Shown: positions 12,052 through 23,374, counted from the stretch's first letter. The stretch: 64,000 nucleotides of DNA from Adineta steineri (GCA_905250115.1 CAJNOI010000210.1:75295-139294); one strand, 5' to 3'. The notes: generated by a model from the sequence alone, not told the origin. Numbers and translations: made by a program.

Positions 12052-13134
12052 ATGATGTTCGCAAGTATCCCTGTCGCCACATTGCTTTTAATTGCAGTGT
12101 TGAATGCCGTTATATGTCGTGAAGTATTGATAAATAATATAATTCCTCGTCGAGATACAGATGGAAATATATTGGATGCTCATGAAGGTAGCATCTTGCT
12201 CTATGATGGTCTGTACTACTACTTTGGTGCAAGTTATGGTCAATGCAAAGAACCTCCAGGTCCTTCAGGTTGTACCGTATGGTATCCAGGTGGATGCGGT
12301 TTTCAACTCAATCATAACGTCAGTCTTTATACTTCGACGGATCTTTCTGTCTGGACATTTCGTGGATACACCTTTCAAATGTCTTCAATGAAGAATCAAG
12401 GAATCATGTTTGTCCCTCGTGTTTTACTAAATCCAAAAACTAAGAAGTGGGTTATGTGGTTTAATTTTCTGCCAGCTTCAGGTACAGGTGTCTCGCAGTC
12501 ACAATATGCTGTGGCTATATCGGATACACCACAAGGTCCCTTTCAACTGGTTACTGATAACGTTACTACACTAGCATGGGAAAATACAGGAGATTTGAAT
12601 CTCTTTCAAGATACTAATGGAGATGCTTATATCATTTATACTGCGCATATTGATGGTAGTATTTACAATCCCAGCCACTTAATGTCTGTAGAAAAACTAT
12701 CTGATGACTATCTTAGCTCATTAGGTAAAAAGTTTAATAGTGGATACTTTGGTCAGACATTTGTGGAAGCCCCTTCAATGTTCAAACGAAATGGAACTTA
12801 TTATGCTGTATTCGGTCAATGTTGTTGTTACTGTGCCGAAGGGTCAGCTGTGACTGTCTATACTTCTTCATCTCCTCTCGGTCCTTTTAAAACAACAAAT
12901 AATCTAGGAAACGAAGGTCATGCTCAACAGCTTAACATTATACAGTTTAACAGTACTAAAGATAGAGGTTATGGTTACTTATGGCTAGGTAATAGATGGC
13001 AAAGTTCTCCGGATGGTATCAAAGGACATGATTTTACCTATTGGTCACCAATGGCTTTTGATCAGAATGGTAACGTGAAATATATGAACTATACTTCTAA
13101 TTTTACTATTGATGTGATTTCTAATATTCATTAA
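12052..13134 (+). CDS. Secreted GH43-like glycoside hydrolase
   Basis: A 360-residue intronless gene. Residues 1-22 form a signal peptide (hydrophobic core VATLLLIAVLNAVIC), so the product is exported. The body matches five-bladed-propeller glycosidases of family GH43, in the branch with a DAHEGSIL...YYYFGASYG N-terminal blade (typical form: DxxGxxxxAHGGxxx...YYWYGE). The usual first Gly of AHGG is Glu here. A later blade has VEAPSMFKRNGTYYAVFG, the region carrying the conserved Glu in this family. Likely substrates are plant, algal or fungal polysaccharide side chains (galactan, arabinan or xylan type); the exact specificity is not readable. There is a cysteine cluster CCCYC near residue 259. 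Relatives of this branch are mainly bacterial and fungal. The lack of introns plus that distribution suggests horizontal acquisition, a known feature of bdelloid genomes, but this is inference. Confidence 0.85.
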   Translation: MMFASIPVATLLLIAVLNAVICREVLINNIIPRRDTDGNILDAHEGSILLYDGLYYYFGASYGQCKEPPGPSGCTVWYPGGCGFQLNHNVSLYTSTDLSVWTFRGYTFQMSSMKNQGIMFVPRVLLNPKTKKWVMWFNFLPASGTGVSQSQYAVAISDTPQGPFQLVTDNVTTLAWENTGDLNLFQDTNGDAYIIYTAHIDGSIYNPSHLMSVEKLSDDYLSSLGKKFNSGYFGQTFVEAPSMFKRNGTYYAVFGQCCCYCAEGSAVTVYTSSSPLGPFKTTNNLGNEGHAQQLNIIQFNSTKDRGYGYLWLGNRWQSSPDGIKGHDFTYWSPMAFDQNGNVKYMNYTSNFTIDVISNIH

Positions 13135-13590
13135 AATCTACTCGAATTGCAACAGAAACGTCACTTTGATTTCTAGGTTTTTTGCCTTCTCGTTTGGCTC
13201 ATATTTGATGTTATTCAACATCAAAACAATAGACGCTTATCAGAATCGATGAACGTATTGCTCAGCCATCAAGAGTAGGGTACGTCCGGGTCAGGATGTT
13301 TCTTCTTCTCTATTATCCTCGCCCTCACCCACACCCATCTCACATTAGTTCAACAATGAAATAATTGAGCTTGACGATACGTGATGATCTCCGTCGAAAA
13401 TAGACTGAGCAGGGGGTGGATGTGAATGTGTTTTGTTTTTTGATCACTTCCACCCACACTACAAAGAACTTGAGCTTTTCAAATATGTTTACAGTCTGAT
13501 TTTATTGGATAAAATATAATGAAGAAAAAAAAATGAATGTCGACTAGGAATCTAATTAAATGAGTTAATATATTAATTTTAATTGTTCAA
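13135..13590. other. Intergenic with telomere-like CACCCACACC motifs
   Basis: No gene. The stretch contains CACCCACACCCA at about 13326-13337 and a hairpin-like pair (GGGGGTGGATGTG near 13413, CCACCCACAC near 13452) of the dispersed hairpin family described in the findings. Confidence 0.5.
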
Positions 13591-15088
13591 TTATGATTTA
13601 TATCGATAGATTATTGGAATATCTTTAGTAGGTGGTGCAATTCCAAAACCTATTCGAGCTTTCATTTGTGTTGGAATGGTTTGTGTATCTTGAATTTGAT
13701 ATTCCATATATCGTAAAAGCATGGCAAGACACGCTTTAATTTCAAATTTTGCAAAAAATCTTCCTGGACAAATACTTTTTCCCCCTCCAAAAGGCATAAA
13801 ACCAGGAACGCTATCTGCTTTCTTGTTTAGAAATCGATCGAAGTGAAATTCGTTTGGTTTGACAAAAAACTTTTCACTGTAATGACTTGCACCAGCAAAC
13901 CAAGCCAGATTTTCACCTTCTTTAAATTGAACAGTACGTCCATCTTGTAATATAAGTTGAGCATCTCTAATACATTTTCGTGTCATAAAAATTGTACCAA
14001 CTAATCGAATAGTTTCATTAATAGCACTTTCTAAATAAACACAGGCATCTAATTGTTCTGGTGTCCAATCTTCGTCTCCATCTAATGGAACAGCTGGTAA
14101 GTGTGTATTGATTTCTTCGGTAATAGTAGAAATAGCTTTTGGATCTCGTAAAATATAAAATAGAGACCAAAAGACGGCAGGAATCGTATTCCCTAAAGAT
14201 GCCCAAAAGAAAGCAGTTTGAAGAGCTGCTTTATCTTTATCTGGCATCCATTGGGAGTGATTTGAAAACATTTCTAATCGATCTCGATGAAATTGAGATG
14301 AACCTGGTGGATCGAGAGTTTTAGGCCAGAATTCATTCAACCGTGAACGAGCTTGAAATTCTCGTGAGAGAAGTAAAGAAGCCATCCAACGAGGAAAAGG
14401 TATTAGAAAATAATGAAATTTAGTATCGAATAAACGAAAATCATCTTCGGCGTCCAATGGATTAGTGTCACCAATTAGTGCAACTGTTGAAGGTTGATAG
14501 AGCATATGGTGACTGAACTCAAGTAAACCACTTGATATCCATTCAGATGTATTACCATTCTTTTCAAGAATCGTTTTATCATTTTTAATTAATTCTCGCA
14601 TCTGTCGAACAAATTGAGTGACTATTGGACGTAATCCTTCACGATTTTTTAAATGTTGAATATACAATCGATGAGTATCAGCATCGTAATCTGATCGACC
14701 TTTGAAATATTTAATATTTTTAATTTTATTATTTCTTAAACAAATGATTCTTACCATGAAAGACACGTGATATGTCAAATATTTGCACAGCAAAATCAGT
14801 CGCTGAAAATTGAAATGCTGAATTTCGTACAACATTTGTCCAATCAGTATGAGATAATATCATTGTAAAATATTGATTAAACATTCGAATTCGAAAACAA
14901 TCACCATATTGTTTACTACATTCTAAGAAAAGTTTTCTTCGATCACGTAAGAAAGAAAATAAATGACCAACAATAGGATAACTAGCACATTTGGCATATG
15001 GAATCGATGAATCACCAGTGTCATCAGATCGGAGAAAATGAATTAATAAAAAAATAATTCCAGCTAGTATTAAACCTGCTATCAGCAT
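13591..15088 (-). CDS. Cytochrome P450, CYP7/CYP8-like (sterol hydroxylase clan)
   Basis: Two exons, 15088-14755 and 14699-13591, separated by a 55-base GT...AG intron; phases match and the product is 480 residues. It has an N-terminal membrane anchor (residues about 1-20). The I-helix reads WASLGNTIPAVFW, with the Asn-Thr pair typical of the CYP7/CYP8 clan in place of the usual acidic-Thr pair. The K-helix is ETIR and the heme loop FGGGKSICPGRFF. The segment FAKFEIKACLAMLLRYMEY continues exactly as in CYP7-type enzymes. Vertebrate members hydroxylate sterols (cholesterol or oxysterol 7-alpha, 12-alpha) or isomerise prostaglandin H2. Here a sterol-like substrate is a family-based guess. The I-helix substitution argues against a standard acid-alcohol proton relay. 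It is unrelated in detail to the P450 at the left edge. Confidence 0.9.
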
Positions 15089-15410
15089 AACTATTGTTCT
15101 AAATCTTCAATTTTAAAAAAAATAAAAAATATGTTTTATTCTGACTTGTAAATTCGTATCAATTTATACTAAGAAGGGGTCTGCATATGTTTGTTTTTCT
15201 TTTTTCTTTTTGTATCTTCAGACGCTGTAGAAAAATAACACGAAGAGAAAAGAATATACGATTAAATGACTGGGCAAATATTTATTGTTGTGTGTTCTTC
15301 AAGAACAATTTAGTATGATAAAGGCAAAAATAGATGCGTTCTGATATCTTCAACGCACTTTACGAAAGTTCTCGGTTTGTATCTCTAGAATAATATTATA
15401 TCAGAAGATT
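15089..15410. other. Intergenic between P450 promoter and LTR element
   Basis: AT-rich; holds the promoter side of the minus-strand P450. No ORF or RNA gene seen. It ends in AGATT, which may be the 5-bp target duplication of the LTR element. Confidence 0.4.
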
Positions 15411-15575
15411 TGTTATCGCTCTTCTTCGTTCTTTATTCCTCTTCTTTCATAAAACAAGAATCATCCTTTCTCTTCACAATATTCACTCCTTAAATACGCA
15501 ATGATATCAGTATTACGTGAAGAAATGAAAAAGAATCAGCATTCTCTATGGCAAGAGATATATCATGCCATAACA
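15411..15575 (-). repeat. 3' LTR (in element orientation)
   Basis: 165 bp, TGTTAT...ATAACA. It shares the stretches GTTCTTTATTCCTCTTCTTT and AGAATCAGCATTC with its partner at 16594-16758, with scattered substitutions. The purine-rich tract next to it on the inner side marks it as the 3' LTR of a minus-strand element. Confidence 0.88.
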
Positions 15576-15889
15576 CTTCCTCTCCCCATCGACAGAGAAA
15601 AGAATACATAAATTTGTAATAAAATAACGTGTACGTTCATCTCGAAGAACATTTATTATAAATATAAAATACTAGAGAACTGCTAAGGATTGGAACCACT
15701 GTCGATCTTCCGTGTAACACGGTATTTTCTTGCGGAACAAATATGATATTGCTGTATCATCAACAAAGGTTCGACAACAGGCGATTATAACAGGAGCTAA
15801 TATACCAATAAAATGAGATAATTTCACCATAAGTTTAATGTACCTTTAATAGATTATTTAAGATTTAGAGATCACAGCTAACCAAAATA

Positions 15890-16480
15890 GATGTACTATT
15901 CGTACCAGAAAATGATAAGTCATCGACACAACACGTCAATTTTTCTTGAGAAAAATCATCATCAATATTTTGGGTTAAATTAAGGGATACTTTGGGTTGA
16001 TCACATCGAATAAATTGACGTCGTTGCGATAATTGAACATGAATGAATCATGACTTGCCTTCGTGAGGCCAACTAGATTCTAAATTATTTTCACTGCTTT
16101 CTATATCGCGCTTATTGAGCGCGACGACATTATTCAATTCAGCTAACATTAGGTCAGAATTTTCTAGATTTGTTTCCTTTTCTTCCAATAATTCACACTT
16201 TTGTGTCATTTTCATATGATTATCATAATAAGTTGTTGTCTGATTCATAGCGTGCACACACTTTTTTAGTTGATACACATCGCTCTCTGTCAGAAATAGT
16301 GACATAAACTCTTTTTTGATTTCTTCAGTAAATGTTGTCCAGGAGCCATCTTTTCTCATCACCGTTTAAATAATCTGATATATTCATTACTTTTTGATCA
16401 TCAATAAATCTCATATAGTTCAATCCATCTGTGATGTCTTTCAACTACTCAGTATTAGTAAGGTTTTCAAAAATTTTAAT
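15890..16480 (-). pseudogene. Degenerate gag-like gene of the LTR element
   Basis: Translated minus-strand fragments show the layout of a retrotransposon gag: GYL/DYL-type segment with RWLL, then DGSWTTFTEEIKKEF, then a helical segment with a QTTTYYDNHMKM-like turn. The frame is broken by a TAG near 16444, a frame change around 16355, and a TGA at 16048, after which the same frame continues to about 15870. The longest uninterrupted part (16048-16362) encodes 104 residues. A separate short frame (54 codons, 15673-15837) lies nearer the 3' LTR and is unidentified. The coding region looks decayed. Confidence 0.7.
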
Positions 16481-16576
16481 AACATACTATGAATACGAGT
16501 TTCGGTAATCTTGTGTTTTCAATTTCAAAACGTTTGATCGTTCTATGTTTCCATAAATCATATACTAAAACAACAC

Positions 16577-16593
16577 CGATCGGTGCACCAATT
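16577..16593 (-). other. Primer-binding site of the LTR element
   Basis: Minus-strand reading just inside the 5' LTR gives TTGGTGCACCGATCGG. The TGG start is complementary to tRNA 3' CCA, as needed for priming reverse transcription. I did not identify which tRNA it matches. Confidence 0.75.
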
Positions 16594-16758
16594 TGTTATC
16601 ACTCCTTTTTGTTCTTTATTCCTCTTCTTTCCAAAAACAAGAATCATCTTTTCTTTTCGGAATATTCACTTCTTAAATACTCAACGAAATCAGTAGTACA
16701 TGAGAAAATGAAAAAGAATCAGCATTCTTTATGGCAAGAGATATATTATACCATAACA
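16594..16758 (-). repeat. 5' LTR (in element orientation)
   Basis: 165 bp, the same length as the partner LTR, TGTTAT...ATAACA. On the minus strand it is followed by AAT and then the tRNA primer-binding site. Differences from the other LTR are visible at many positions, so the insertion is not very recent. Confidence 0.88.
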
Positions 16759-18153
16759 AGATCGGTTTAAGATTATGGACAATATTCGAGTATATCTTTT
16801 GAAAACGTTGATCATATGTGTAGCAGTCAATCAATATATTTTCTCTGTATATTCTTTGCGATCATATACAATGATGAGTTCGACTTTACATACAAAATAT
16901 ATGATCACATATAGATACATGCGATCAGTAAATAACCAACTATCATTTCTTTTCATTAACTAAAATGTAGGAAGCAACAATATCAGCAAACTTCATTGGT
17001 TGCGAAGAACAACTTGTCAATCATAGCATCTTATAGTGGTATAATAAACAATTACGAAATAAAACAAGCAACACAATAACAGATCATTTTGAAATCTAGT
17101 GTAGTTTCTCTATTTATAATTATTTGTATATACAAGATGACCTATAAAATAACAACTATTATATGGGCCATTTTTTTCGATTATTGATACAGCTTTACTC
17201 AACTTTTTACAAATAGTAACAATGTGAGTAAATACTACTATTAAATATTAAGATTATTCTCATGCAAGAAAAAAATATATATAAAGCATTCTGTAGATAA
17301 TTTCTAATGATTATCTGAGAGAAAGACAACAAGAAATGGAAATAAATTTAATACATGATGACACATTGATGCACATAGAGAAAATCTTCGAGATTAATTA
17401 GTTTAGTTATTATAATGTGTACATGATAACTAAAAAGCTCTTCAAATATTGAATTACTAAGTTTAAACAAGTTGATATTAGATGTATCCTTCATTCACAT
17501 GGACATCCTCACTGTTTTTATTGTGGTATTATAATTCTCGTAGTAGAAATCAATCCGATGAAATAATGACAACAGTATACATTTAAAAAATGATGAATTT
17601 TTATGTTATATAGACGAAAAAATTCACACGCTTTCAATACGAACATTGAATTTTAACACAACACCCACGATAGAGCTTCATCGTTGTATCTTGTCGAAAT
17701 GAAATATTATGGACACTCAGTAAGTGACTATAATATCATACGATGTAAAGAAAGCATTACACAGTAGATAAGACCCATTTGCACATATACGCGCCCTTAT
17801 CAATCCCTTTTTTCTTTCTTCTTTACTAACTCGACTTTTATTTTATCACAACACTCTCTGAATGTGTTGATTCTCGTTCTATGTAATAGTGATAAGAGAA
17901 CAGAAAGTAAAAAGAGCATACAAGTAAATAAATTTTGTCGTCATATGTCCTTTCAGCATCGAATTTGTTGATGGTGTATTCAACGTTTCACATTACGCAC
18001 TAAAACCCTATGCAAGTTTACCAAGAGTCTTTTTAAAAGCTGAATTATGTTTTGTCTTGTATATTTCTTTAATAAAAAATTTTAATCTAGGATTAACACG
18101 ACATATATACATATATACTCTTCTTATTTAGATACTACTCACTTTCATCGATC
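16759..18153. other. Intergenic before ceramide synthase
   Basis: AT-rich with no credible coding segment; a plus-strand ORF at 16775-16963 is low-complexity and was rejected. The last few hundred bases should hold the ceramide synthase promoter. TATACATATATAC at about 18105-18117 is a possible TATA-like stretch. Confidence 0.4.
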
Positions 18154-19456
18154 ATGACTCATACTCATATCCCAGTCGAACAATTTGAGGTACAAAAAAA
18201 TTTTACAATTTCACCGTCCTATATTGATCTTGCTACGGACATTTATCGTACACTGAAATGGTACTATGCACCAGATATGTGGCATGATTATAAATTTCCA
18301 CAGTCATTTACTGATGAATTTACTCGGCATTTCTATTTTCCTCTTCAAGACGTCTATTATATTATTTATGTTGCAATTTTCCTCACAGTCGCTCAATTCA
18401 TACTTCAACGAATCATATGCAAGGTTTGTTCTTTTTAAAATAATTATACTAAAAAAAATATTTTATTTTTATATAGCCTCTTGTCAATTGGCTCGAATTA
18501 ACTCCAGAGAATAAGAAAAAATTTCCTGAATCAGCATGGAAATTTGCTTCAGCTACGTCTGCATGGGTCTATTGTGCCTATTTACTTTATTATCGTTACG
18601 ATTACTATGAAAAACCTCATCTCATATGGGATGGTAAATAAACATTCTTTTACATTTTATTCAGTCATTCAATAAAATTCTAGATTGGTCATCCGGCATG
18701 AAAATTCCATCTGACATCAAATTAATGTATTTAGGACGATGTGGTCATGCTATACATTCTGTTTATGCTATATTCTTCGTTGAAAGCAAGCGCAAAGATT
18801 TTTATGCTATATGCATACATCATATACTTACTATAACACTCCTCATTATTTCTTATGCTATGCGGTGAGAACAAGAAAAAAAATTTCACTTTTTCAATCG
18901 TTGTTTTTTTTTTTATATTGTGTAGATATCACAAGATTGGTTTACTCGTTCTGTTTGTACATGATATAGGCGATGTTTGGCTTGAACTCACTAAATTGTT
19001 ACATTATATGAGTACACGAGACGGTGGTCGAAAACGTCCCTTATTTGAGCATGCTGCTTCTGGTGGTTTTGTTATATTTACTCTCTGTTGGTATGTCTAA
19101 GTTGAAATTTGATTGAAATTATTTTAAACATAAACACACTATTTAGGTTTGTATTCCGTCTTTATTTGTATCCATTAAAAGTATTGTATTCTACTGGTGT
19201 CGTCTTTCCCCAACAAACTTATCATAAAGGCTGTATTTTATATGGCTTTTTCAATTCACTCTTGTGGATATTATTCGGTCTCAACGTGTATTGGGTTTGT
19301 GTAAGTGTTTTCATATATGTAAAAATCGTTTTTATTTTTATGTCTATGTTTGTTTAGTTTCTACTACAATTCCTTTACAAGCTTTGTACTGGTGCCTTGT
19401 CCGGTTTGACAGATACTCGTGAATACGAAAGTAATGAAAACAACAACAAAAAGTAA
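18154..19456 (+). CDS. Ceramide synthase (TLC/Lag1 domain)
   Basis: Six exons: 18154-18423, 18477-18633, 18684-18864, 18926-19090, 19147-19300, 19358-19456. All introns are about 50-61 bases with GT...AG and matching phases; the product is 341 residues. It is a multi-pass ER membrane enzyme that N-acylates sphingoid bases with fatty acyl-CoA. The Lag1 signature is clear across exons 3-4: RKDFYAICIHHILT...SYAM, then GLLVLFVHDIGDVWLELTK, with the catalytic His pair and the HDxxD. No homeobox-like domain is present, as in the shorter animal and yeast types. The stop AAAAAGTAA overlaps a consensus donor (AA|GTAAG). An alternative splice to an acceptor near 19961 would replace the last residue by a few others before another stop, so the extreme C-terminus is uncertain. 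Confidence 0.92.
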
Positions 19457-20751
19457 GTTGAATTTTCAATGATAGATCATTTAATTCGCTAATAAATCAG
19501 AGACCATTATGTTAGAACAAGTAGTATTTGGGTCGCTGAACTTCGTATAAGTCAATTCTGAGAGCAGAAGATAGAAAAAATAATACTGTGTTCTTTAAAG
19601 AAAACTATGGCGTAAATCGCGCAATAGTTTCTTAGTAATATCGTTCGATTTTTCTAACCGATCAGTATTTATCGATTAATTATGTACTGCTTCAAGAGTA
19701 AATTGAATACATAGATGAGAGAATACACGAACTTTTTTAAGAAAAAAAAATCGAATGAAGATACGTATTGAGATGAGAAAAAGATCTAATCGGATGGAAT
19801 TGATGTACTCACAAAATCGTTTAAAACTAAAAACAAAATCTATCAAATCATTTGTATACCGATGAGAAGATACAGATGTATCATCATCAAAATTGATTCT
19901 TTATAAAATTCTTTCTCTTTTTACTCAATATGATTCTTACTCATGTCTAATTATTTATAGATCCAAATAAGTCAACTTCACTTTTGTTCTACAATTTACA
20001 ATTATTTATACTTACTGTGATGATTTTGCTGCTGGTGTCCATATGGCGTTACTTGCTAAAACATATGATAGAAGATTTTTAATTTCTTGAACGAGTAACA
20101 ATAAATTGACGCCATTGGTGATCAAGCAAGACAGACACATCTCATCTTATTGTTTTTATTATAATATCACCATTTATATTATTTCTATACATGTTCTCTC
20201 TCTCTCTAAACAAAATCCTAATTACCACAAATTTTTTTTTTACTTATTTATTAAAATAAATATTATTATTTAATAGGTCTGCTTTATTTTTCTAGTTACT
20301 ATAACTGTTTTTGCTCCTTGCAGTCTTCTCCATACATAATAGTCGCAAAATTAATACATCATGCGATAGAGGATATTAATTGCCATATTAGAATGTGTTT
20401 GAAAAAAAAACATTTCGATAGCTGTGGGTGTGGTTGAAGTAGGATACACACGCCTATGCTTCACAGAATAAGAGTGCAGACGTAGATGTCTTCTTTCTAG
20501 GCACTACACACCATACATATTTGTATTATGGTACAGATGTAAAATATTGATTTAAGCATCAACGTATGTTATGGAAATCAATCACACACACTACCATTTG
20601 AAATAAAAGGTCACTTTTTTTTATTATTCAATACTTTATGCGTCATGCAGCAGCGGAAGTATTACATTCATTTACATAAACTTAATATATCAGAAATTCA
20701 AAGTGCGAGTTGGCTGTATTTATTATAATAGAGCTGTAATAATAATGGAAT
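19457..20751. other. Intergenic after ceramide synthase
   Basis: May include an alternative last exon for ceramide synthase (acceptor TTTATAG near 19961). Otherwise no coding signal. GTGGGTGTGG (20424-20433) paired loosely with ACACACGCC (20446-20454) is another telomere-like hairpin motif. Confidence 0.4.
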
Positions 20752-20889
20752 ATGACTTCTTTATTTGTTTTCATTGTAGTTTTAATAATAAGTATGAGAA
20801 ATTCGTCCGCTGTTTTATGCAGCATAGATCAACTGAGGTGTGCTGGTCAATGCTACAATCCGTCATCTAACAGTTGTCCTGGTGGTTAA
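20752..20889 (+). CDS. Small secreted cysteine-rich peptide (45 aa)
   Basis: A short ORF starting at ATG 20752. Residues 1-20 form a plausible signal peptide (MTSLFVFIVVLIISMRNSSA). The remaining part is compact and Cys-rich, with four cysteines in the pattern C-x7-C-x3-C-x8-C and the motif CAGQCYNPSSNSC. This motif resembles the short Cys tails (C-G-x-x-C-Y-x-P-x-x-Y-x-C) at the ends of some secreted fungal and oomycete carbohydrate-active proteins. The function of a free-standing copy is unknown. The frame has no internal stops, but it is small enough that chance cannot be excluded. No introns are needed. Confidence 0.5.
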   Translation: MTSLFVFIVVLIISMRNSSAVLCSIDQLRCAGQCYNPSSNSCPGG

Positions 20890-22102
20890 TTTCTTAAAGA
20901 TTATAGCCGCCGAAAACGTACATTGTATGCTATTTGACTTTCATTACATCCGTCTATTGAGTGACTTACGGAGAAGTTAGAAAACAGTATCTAATTATAA
21001 AATTGGAAATTAAATTCTCATTGTTCCCAATGACTGACATTCGGTCTTTATCGCATATTGATAATCTTATGTTCGATTATATTGCTTTTCCGTTGACATA
21101 TCTTTATTTATCTATGTAAAGAAAATAAGGAGTAGATGCGAGTGCGAATAAATAAATATGGTTATGAAAAGATCTATCGAAAAATGTGACATTTCCGCAA
21201 GGACTTGCATAGTTCGAGTTACTTGGAAAATAAAGCATAGAATGAAATTAGTTTCCGTTGATAAACCAAAATGAAAGTTGCACATGGTATCTTGATATAT
21301 GCGACAATAAGCAATCGTTGACTAATTATTATTAAAGTAGTAGTAGAACAAAGTGTAATACTCCTATCCATCTTATGTTAGTATATTCCACATTACGTGA
21401 CTTCATATTATCGTGTACTTCCATAGCTGGAAAAAATATATCGTTGTATCGATAGAAACGTGTATCGTTTTCTTTTCGTTCTGTTTTACAATATATTCTT
21501 CTCGCAGATTTGACTCGAATGACTGAAAACAAACAGGAGTAGAACGGAGTAGCAGAACAAGAAAGAAAAACTTGACGATTTTTTTATTTATATTGATTTA
21601 TAAAAAGCATATATCAATCATAGAAGATTTTTATATTTTTAAAGTAGCTATTTGTACAAATTGCTATAAATCAATTGAATTCATTTAACTAGTTGAGTGA
21701 TGTTAATAACTTCTTCTTTCTCTTTCATCATTTCAATGAATAAATGATGATTCAAATCTGCCACTCGTTTTATCATACTTCATGTGCATATACAAGTTAA
21801 ATATTCTATTGTAATAATCAAATTCATTTATAAAAAAAATCACAAAAAACCATTGATTATAAATTAAATAGTACAAGGCGGGTGTGGATGCTGATTTATT
21901 TGATTTTTGATCACCCACACCTACCGTTCATATAATCTTGCTGAAGTTTGATTCGTTTTTTCCACTTTCATTTTATTATTATCGTATTTTCTCATAGTTA
22001 ATTTTCAACTATGTATTTCTCATACTTTAGTTTCACTTATAGCTTACGTTTTTTCAATTTTTTTACCTTATTCATTAGAACTATTTTATCAACATTCATC
22101 AT
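20890..22102. other. Intergenic before tRNA-Cys
   Basis: No gene recognised. Contains a telomere-like hairpin at 21881-21921 (GGTGTGGATG ... CACCCACACC). Minus-strand ORFs here (21332-21532, 21733-21918) are low-complexity. Confidence 0.4.
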
Positions 22103-22174
22103 GGGGATATAGCTCAGTGGTAGAGCATTCGACTGCAGATCGAGAGGTCCCTGGTTCAATCCCGGGTGTCCCCT
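22103..22174 (+). tRNA. tRNA-Cys (GCA)
   Basis: 72 bases folding as a cloverleaf. Acceptor GGGGATA pairs with TGTCCCC (one G-T pair), the D-arm is GCTC-AGTGGTA-GAGC, the anticodon loop CTGCAGA gives GCA, and the T-arm CCTGG-TTCAATC-CCGGG is intact. The discriminator is T, as expected for tRNA-Cys. A run of Ts follows from 22178, acting as a Pol III terminator. The sequence is close to the general animal tRNA-Cys. No intron. Confidence 0.95.
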
Positions 22175-23374
22175 ATCTTTTTTTTTTGCTTATTACTCAA
22201 ATATCAACACTACTAATAATTACGTTCGATATCTAAGCTTTGTAGAGTGATATTATATATTTATCAATAGACTATAATAATCCTTTATCAAATAAAAATA
22301 TAAAGAAAATCTGTATGTAATTACGAAAGAATAGAACACAAAAATGAAAGAAAAATTTATACGGTGTTTTGTTTATGTGTGTGATGTCAATATTATAGTG
22401 AATGCGAATGATGGGTGTCATGTGCTCTGCATATGATACATCCTTTTCTCTCTCATATTTGTTTGTTTCCATTCACACTCCTTTCACTTGTCTTTTTACT
22501 TCTCTTCCGTTTTTTATTGTTCTGTTCTGTATGTTTGGTGTGTGTGATGTGTCATTATTCTTTTCATACGGATTAGTGTTCGGCTATGGAATAAACTAGT
22601 ATCTCGCAATGAGCTTGATTTATACAGCCACACGTGCACCCTAGATTATATCCTTTCACCTAAAGACTATAAGCGTATACAATAAAAACACATTGCTAAT
22701 AACAATGGAAGCATTTCTCATATTGAATAAATCCTTTCAGTTTTATTTCTATAATAACTTATGTTCAACGTTGTACAGACATTCTAAACATAATATTTTA
22801 TTATTTCAATAATAATAACATAGTTATTTTCACTGTAGACAAAAATAAAAATTAAACTTAAAGCAAAGATATATACACACAAGTGATAGAATAGGATGCA
22901 ATTTGTTTTTATACCAACATTTAGTAAATGATGATTTTGAAGAATGAAAATTGACCAAGTTTATCGAAAAACAATGAAATAATTATATATATAGGAAGAG
23001 AAAAAGTAACACGATAATTCATCGTATGTAACGAAATAGGTCGCATAGAAACAAACGAGAACATATATGTGACGTCAAATATAAAATTTTACACTTTTTT
23101 ATTATATAAATACTACATGTAAGAACGTGTGAAATTTTAATGTTTTTAATATTACATCTATAAAAGATTTGCATACAGATATTAGATAGTAATAGAATTT
23201 TCTATGAGTACGGCTCAATTTCAATGAGAGTATACAAAAAAATGAAGTTATTTCACAGCAGAATCAGAGAGGTTTCTTGTCAGCTTTAATAGTTAAATAA
23301 TACATTAAGCGAAATATATTAGGATCTTCAGAGAAGTCAGAAGTATTCACGTACACACGATTACAAAAACAAAT
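22175..23374. other. Intergenic between tRNA-Cys and pentapeptide gene
   Basis: Starts with the Pol III T-run terminator. The remainder is AT-rich with no supported gene. Overlapping ORFs around 22272-22599 on both strands look like noncoding sequence. Confidence 0.45.

Larger units (their letters stand above)
15411..16758 (-). mobile_element. Compact LTR retrotransposon, gag-only (TR-GAG-like)
   Basis: Two similar 165-bp direct repeats, 15411-15575 and 16594-16758, each start TGTTAT and end ATAACA. Read on the minus strand, the upstream LTR is followed 3 bases later by TGGTGCACCGATCGGTG, a primer-binding site complementary to a tRNA 3' end (...CCA). The downstream LTR is preceded by the purine tract GGGGAGAGGAAG. 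Flanks AGATT / AGATC suggest a 5-bp target duplication with one change. The internal part is only about 1 kb and carries a broken gag-like reading frame. No protease, reverse transcriptase or integrase was found. The element is therefore non-autonomous and would need proteins from a relative. Confidence 0.88.

Noticed and set aside
16489..16963. ORFs across and beyond the right LTR
   Set aside because: They cross the LTR and primer-binding site on the wrong strand and have no coding features.
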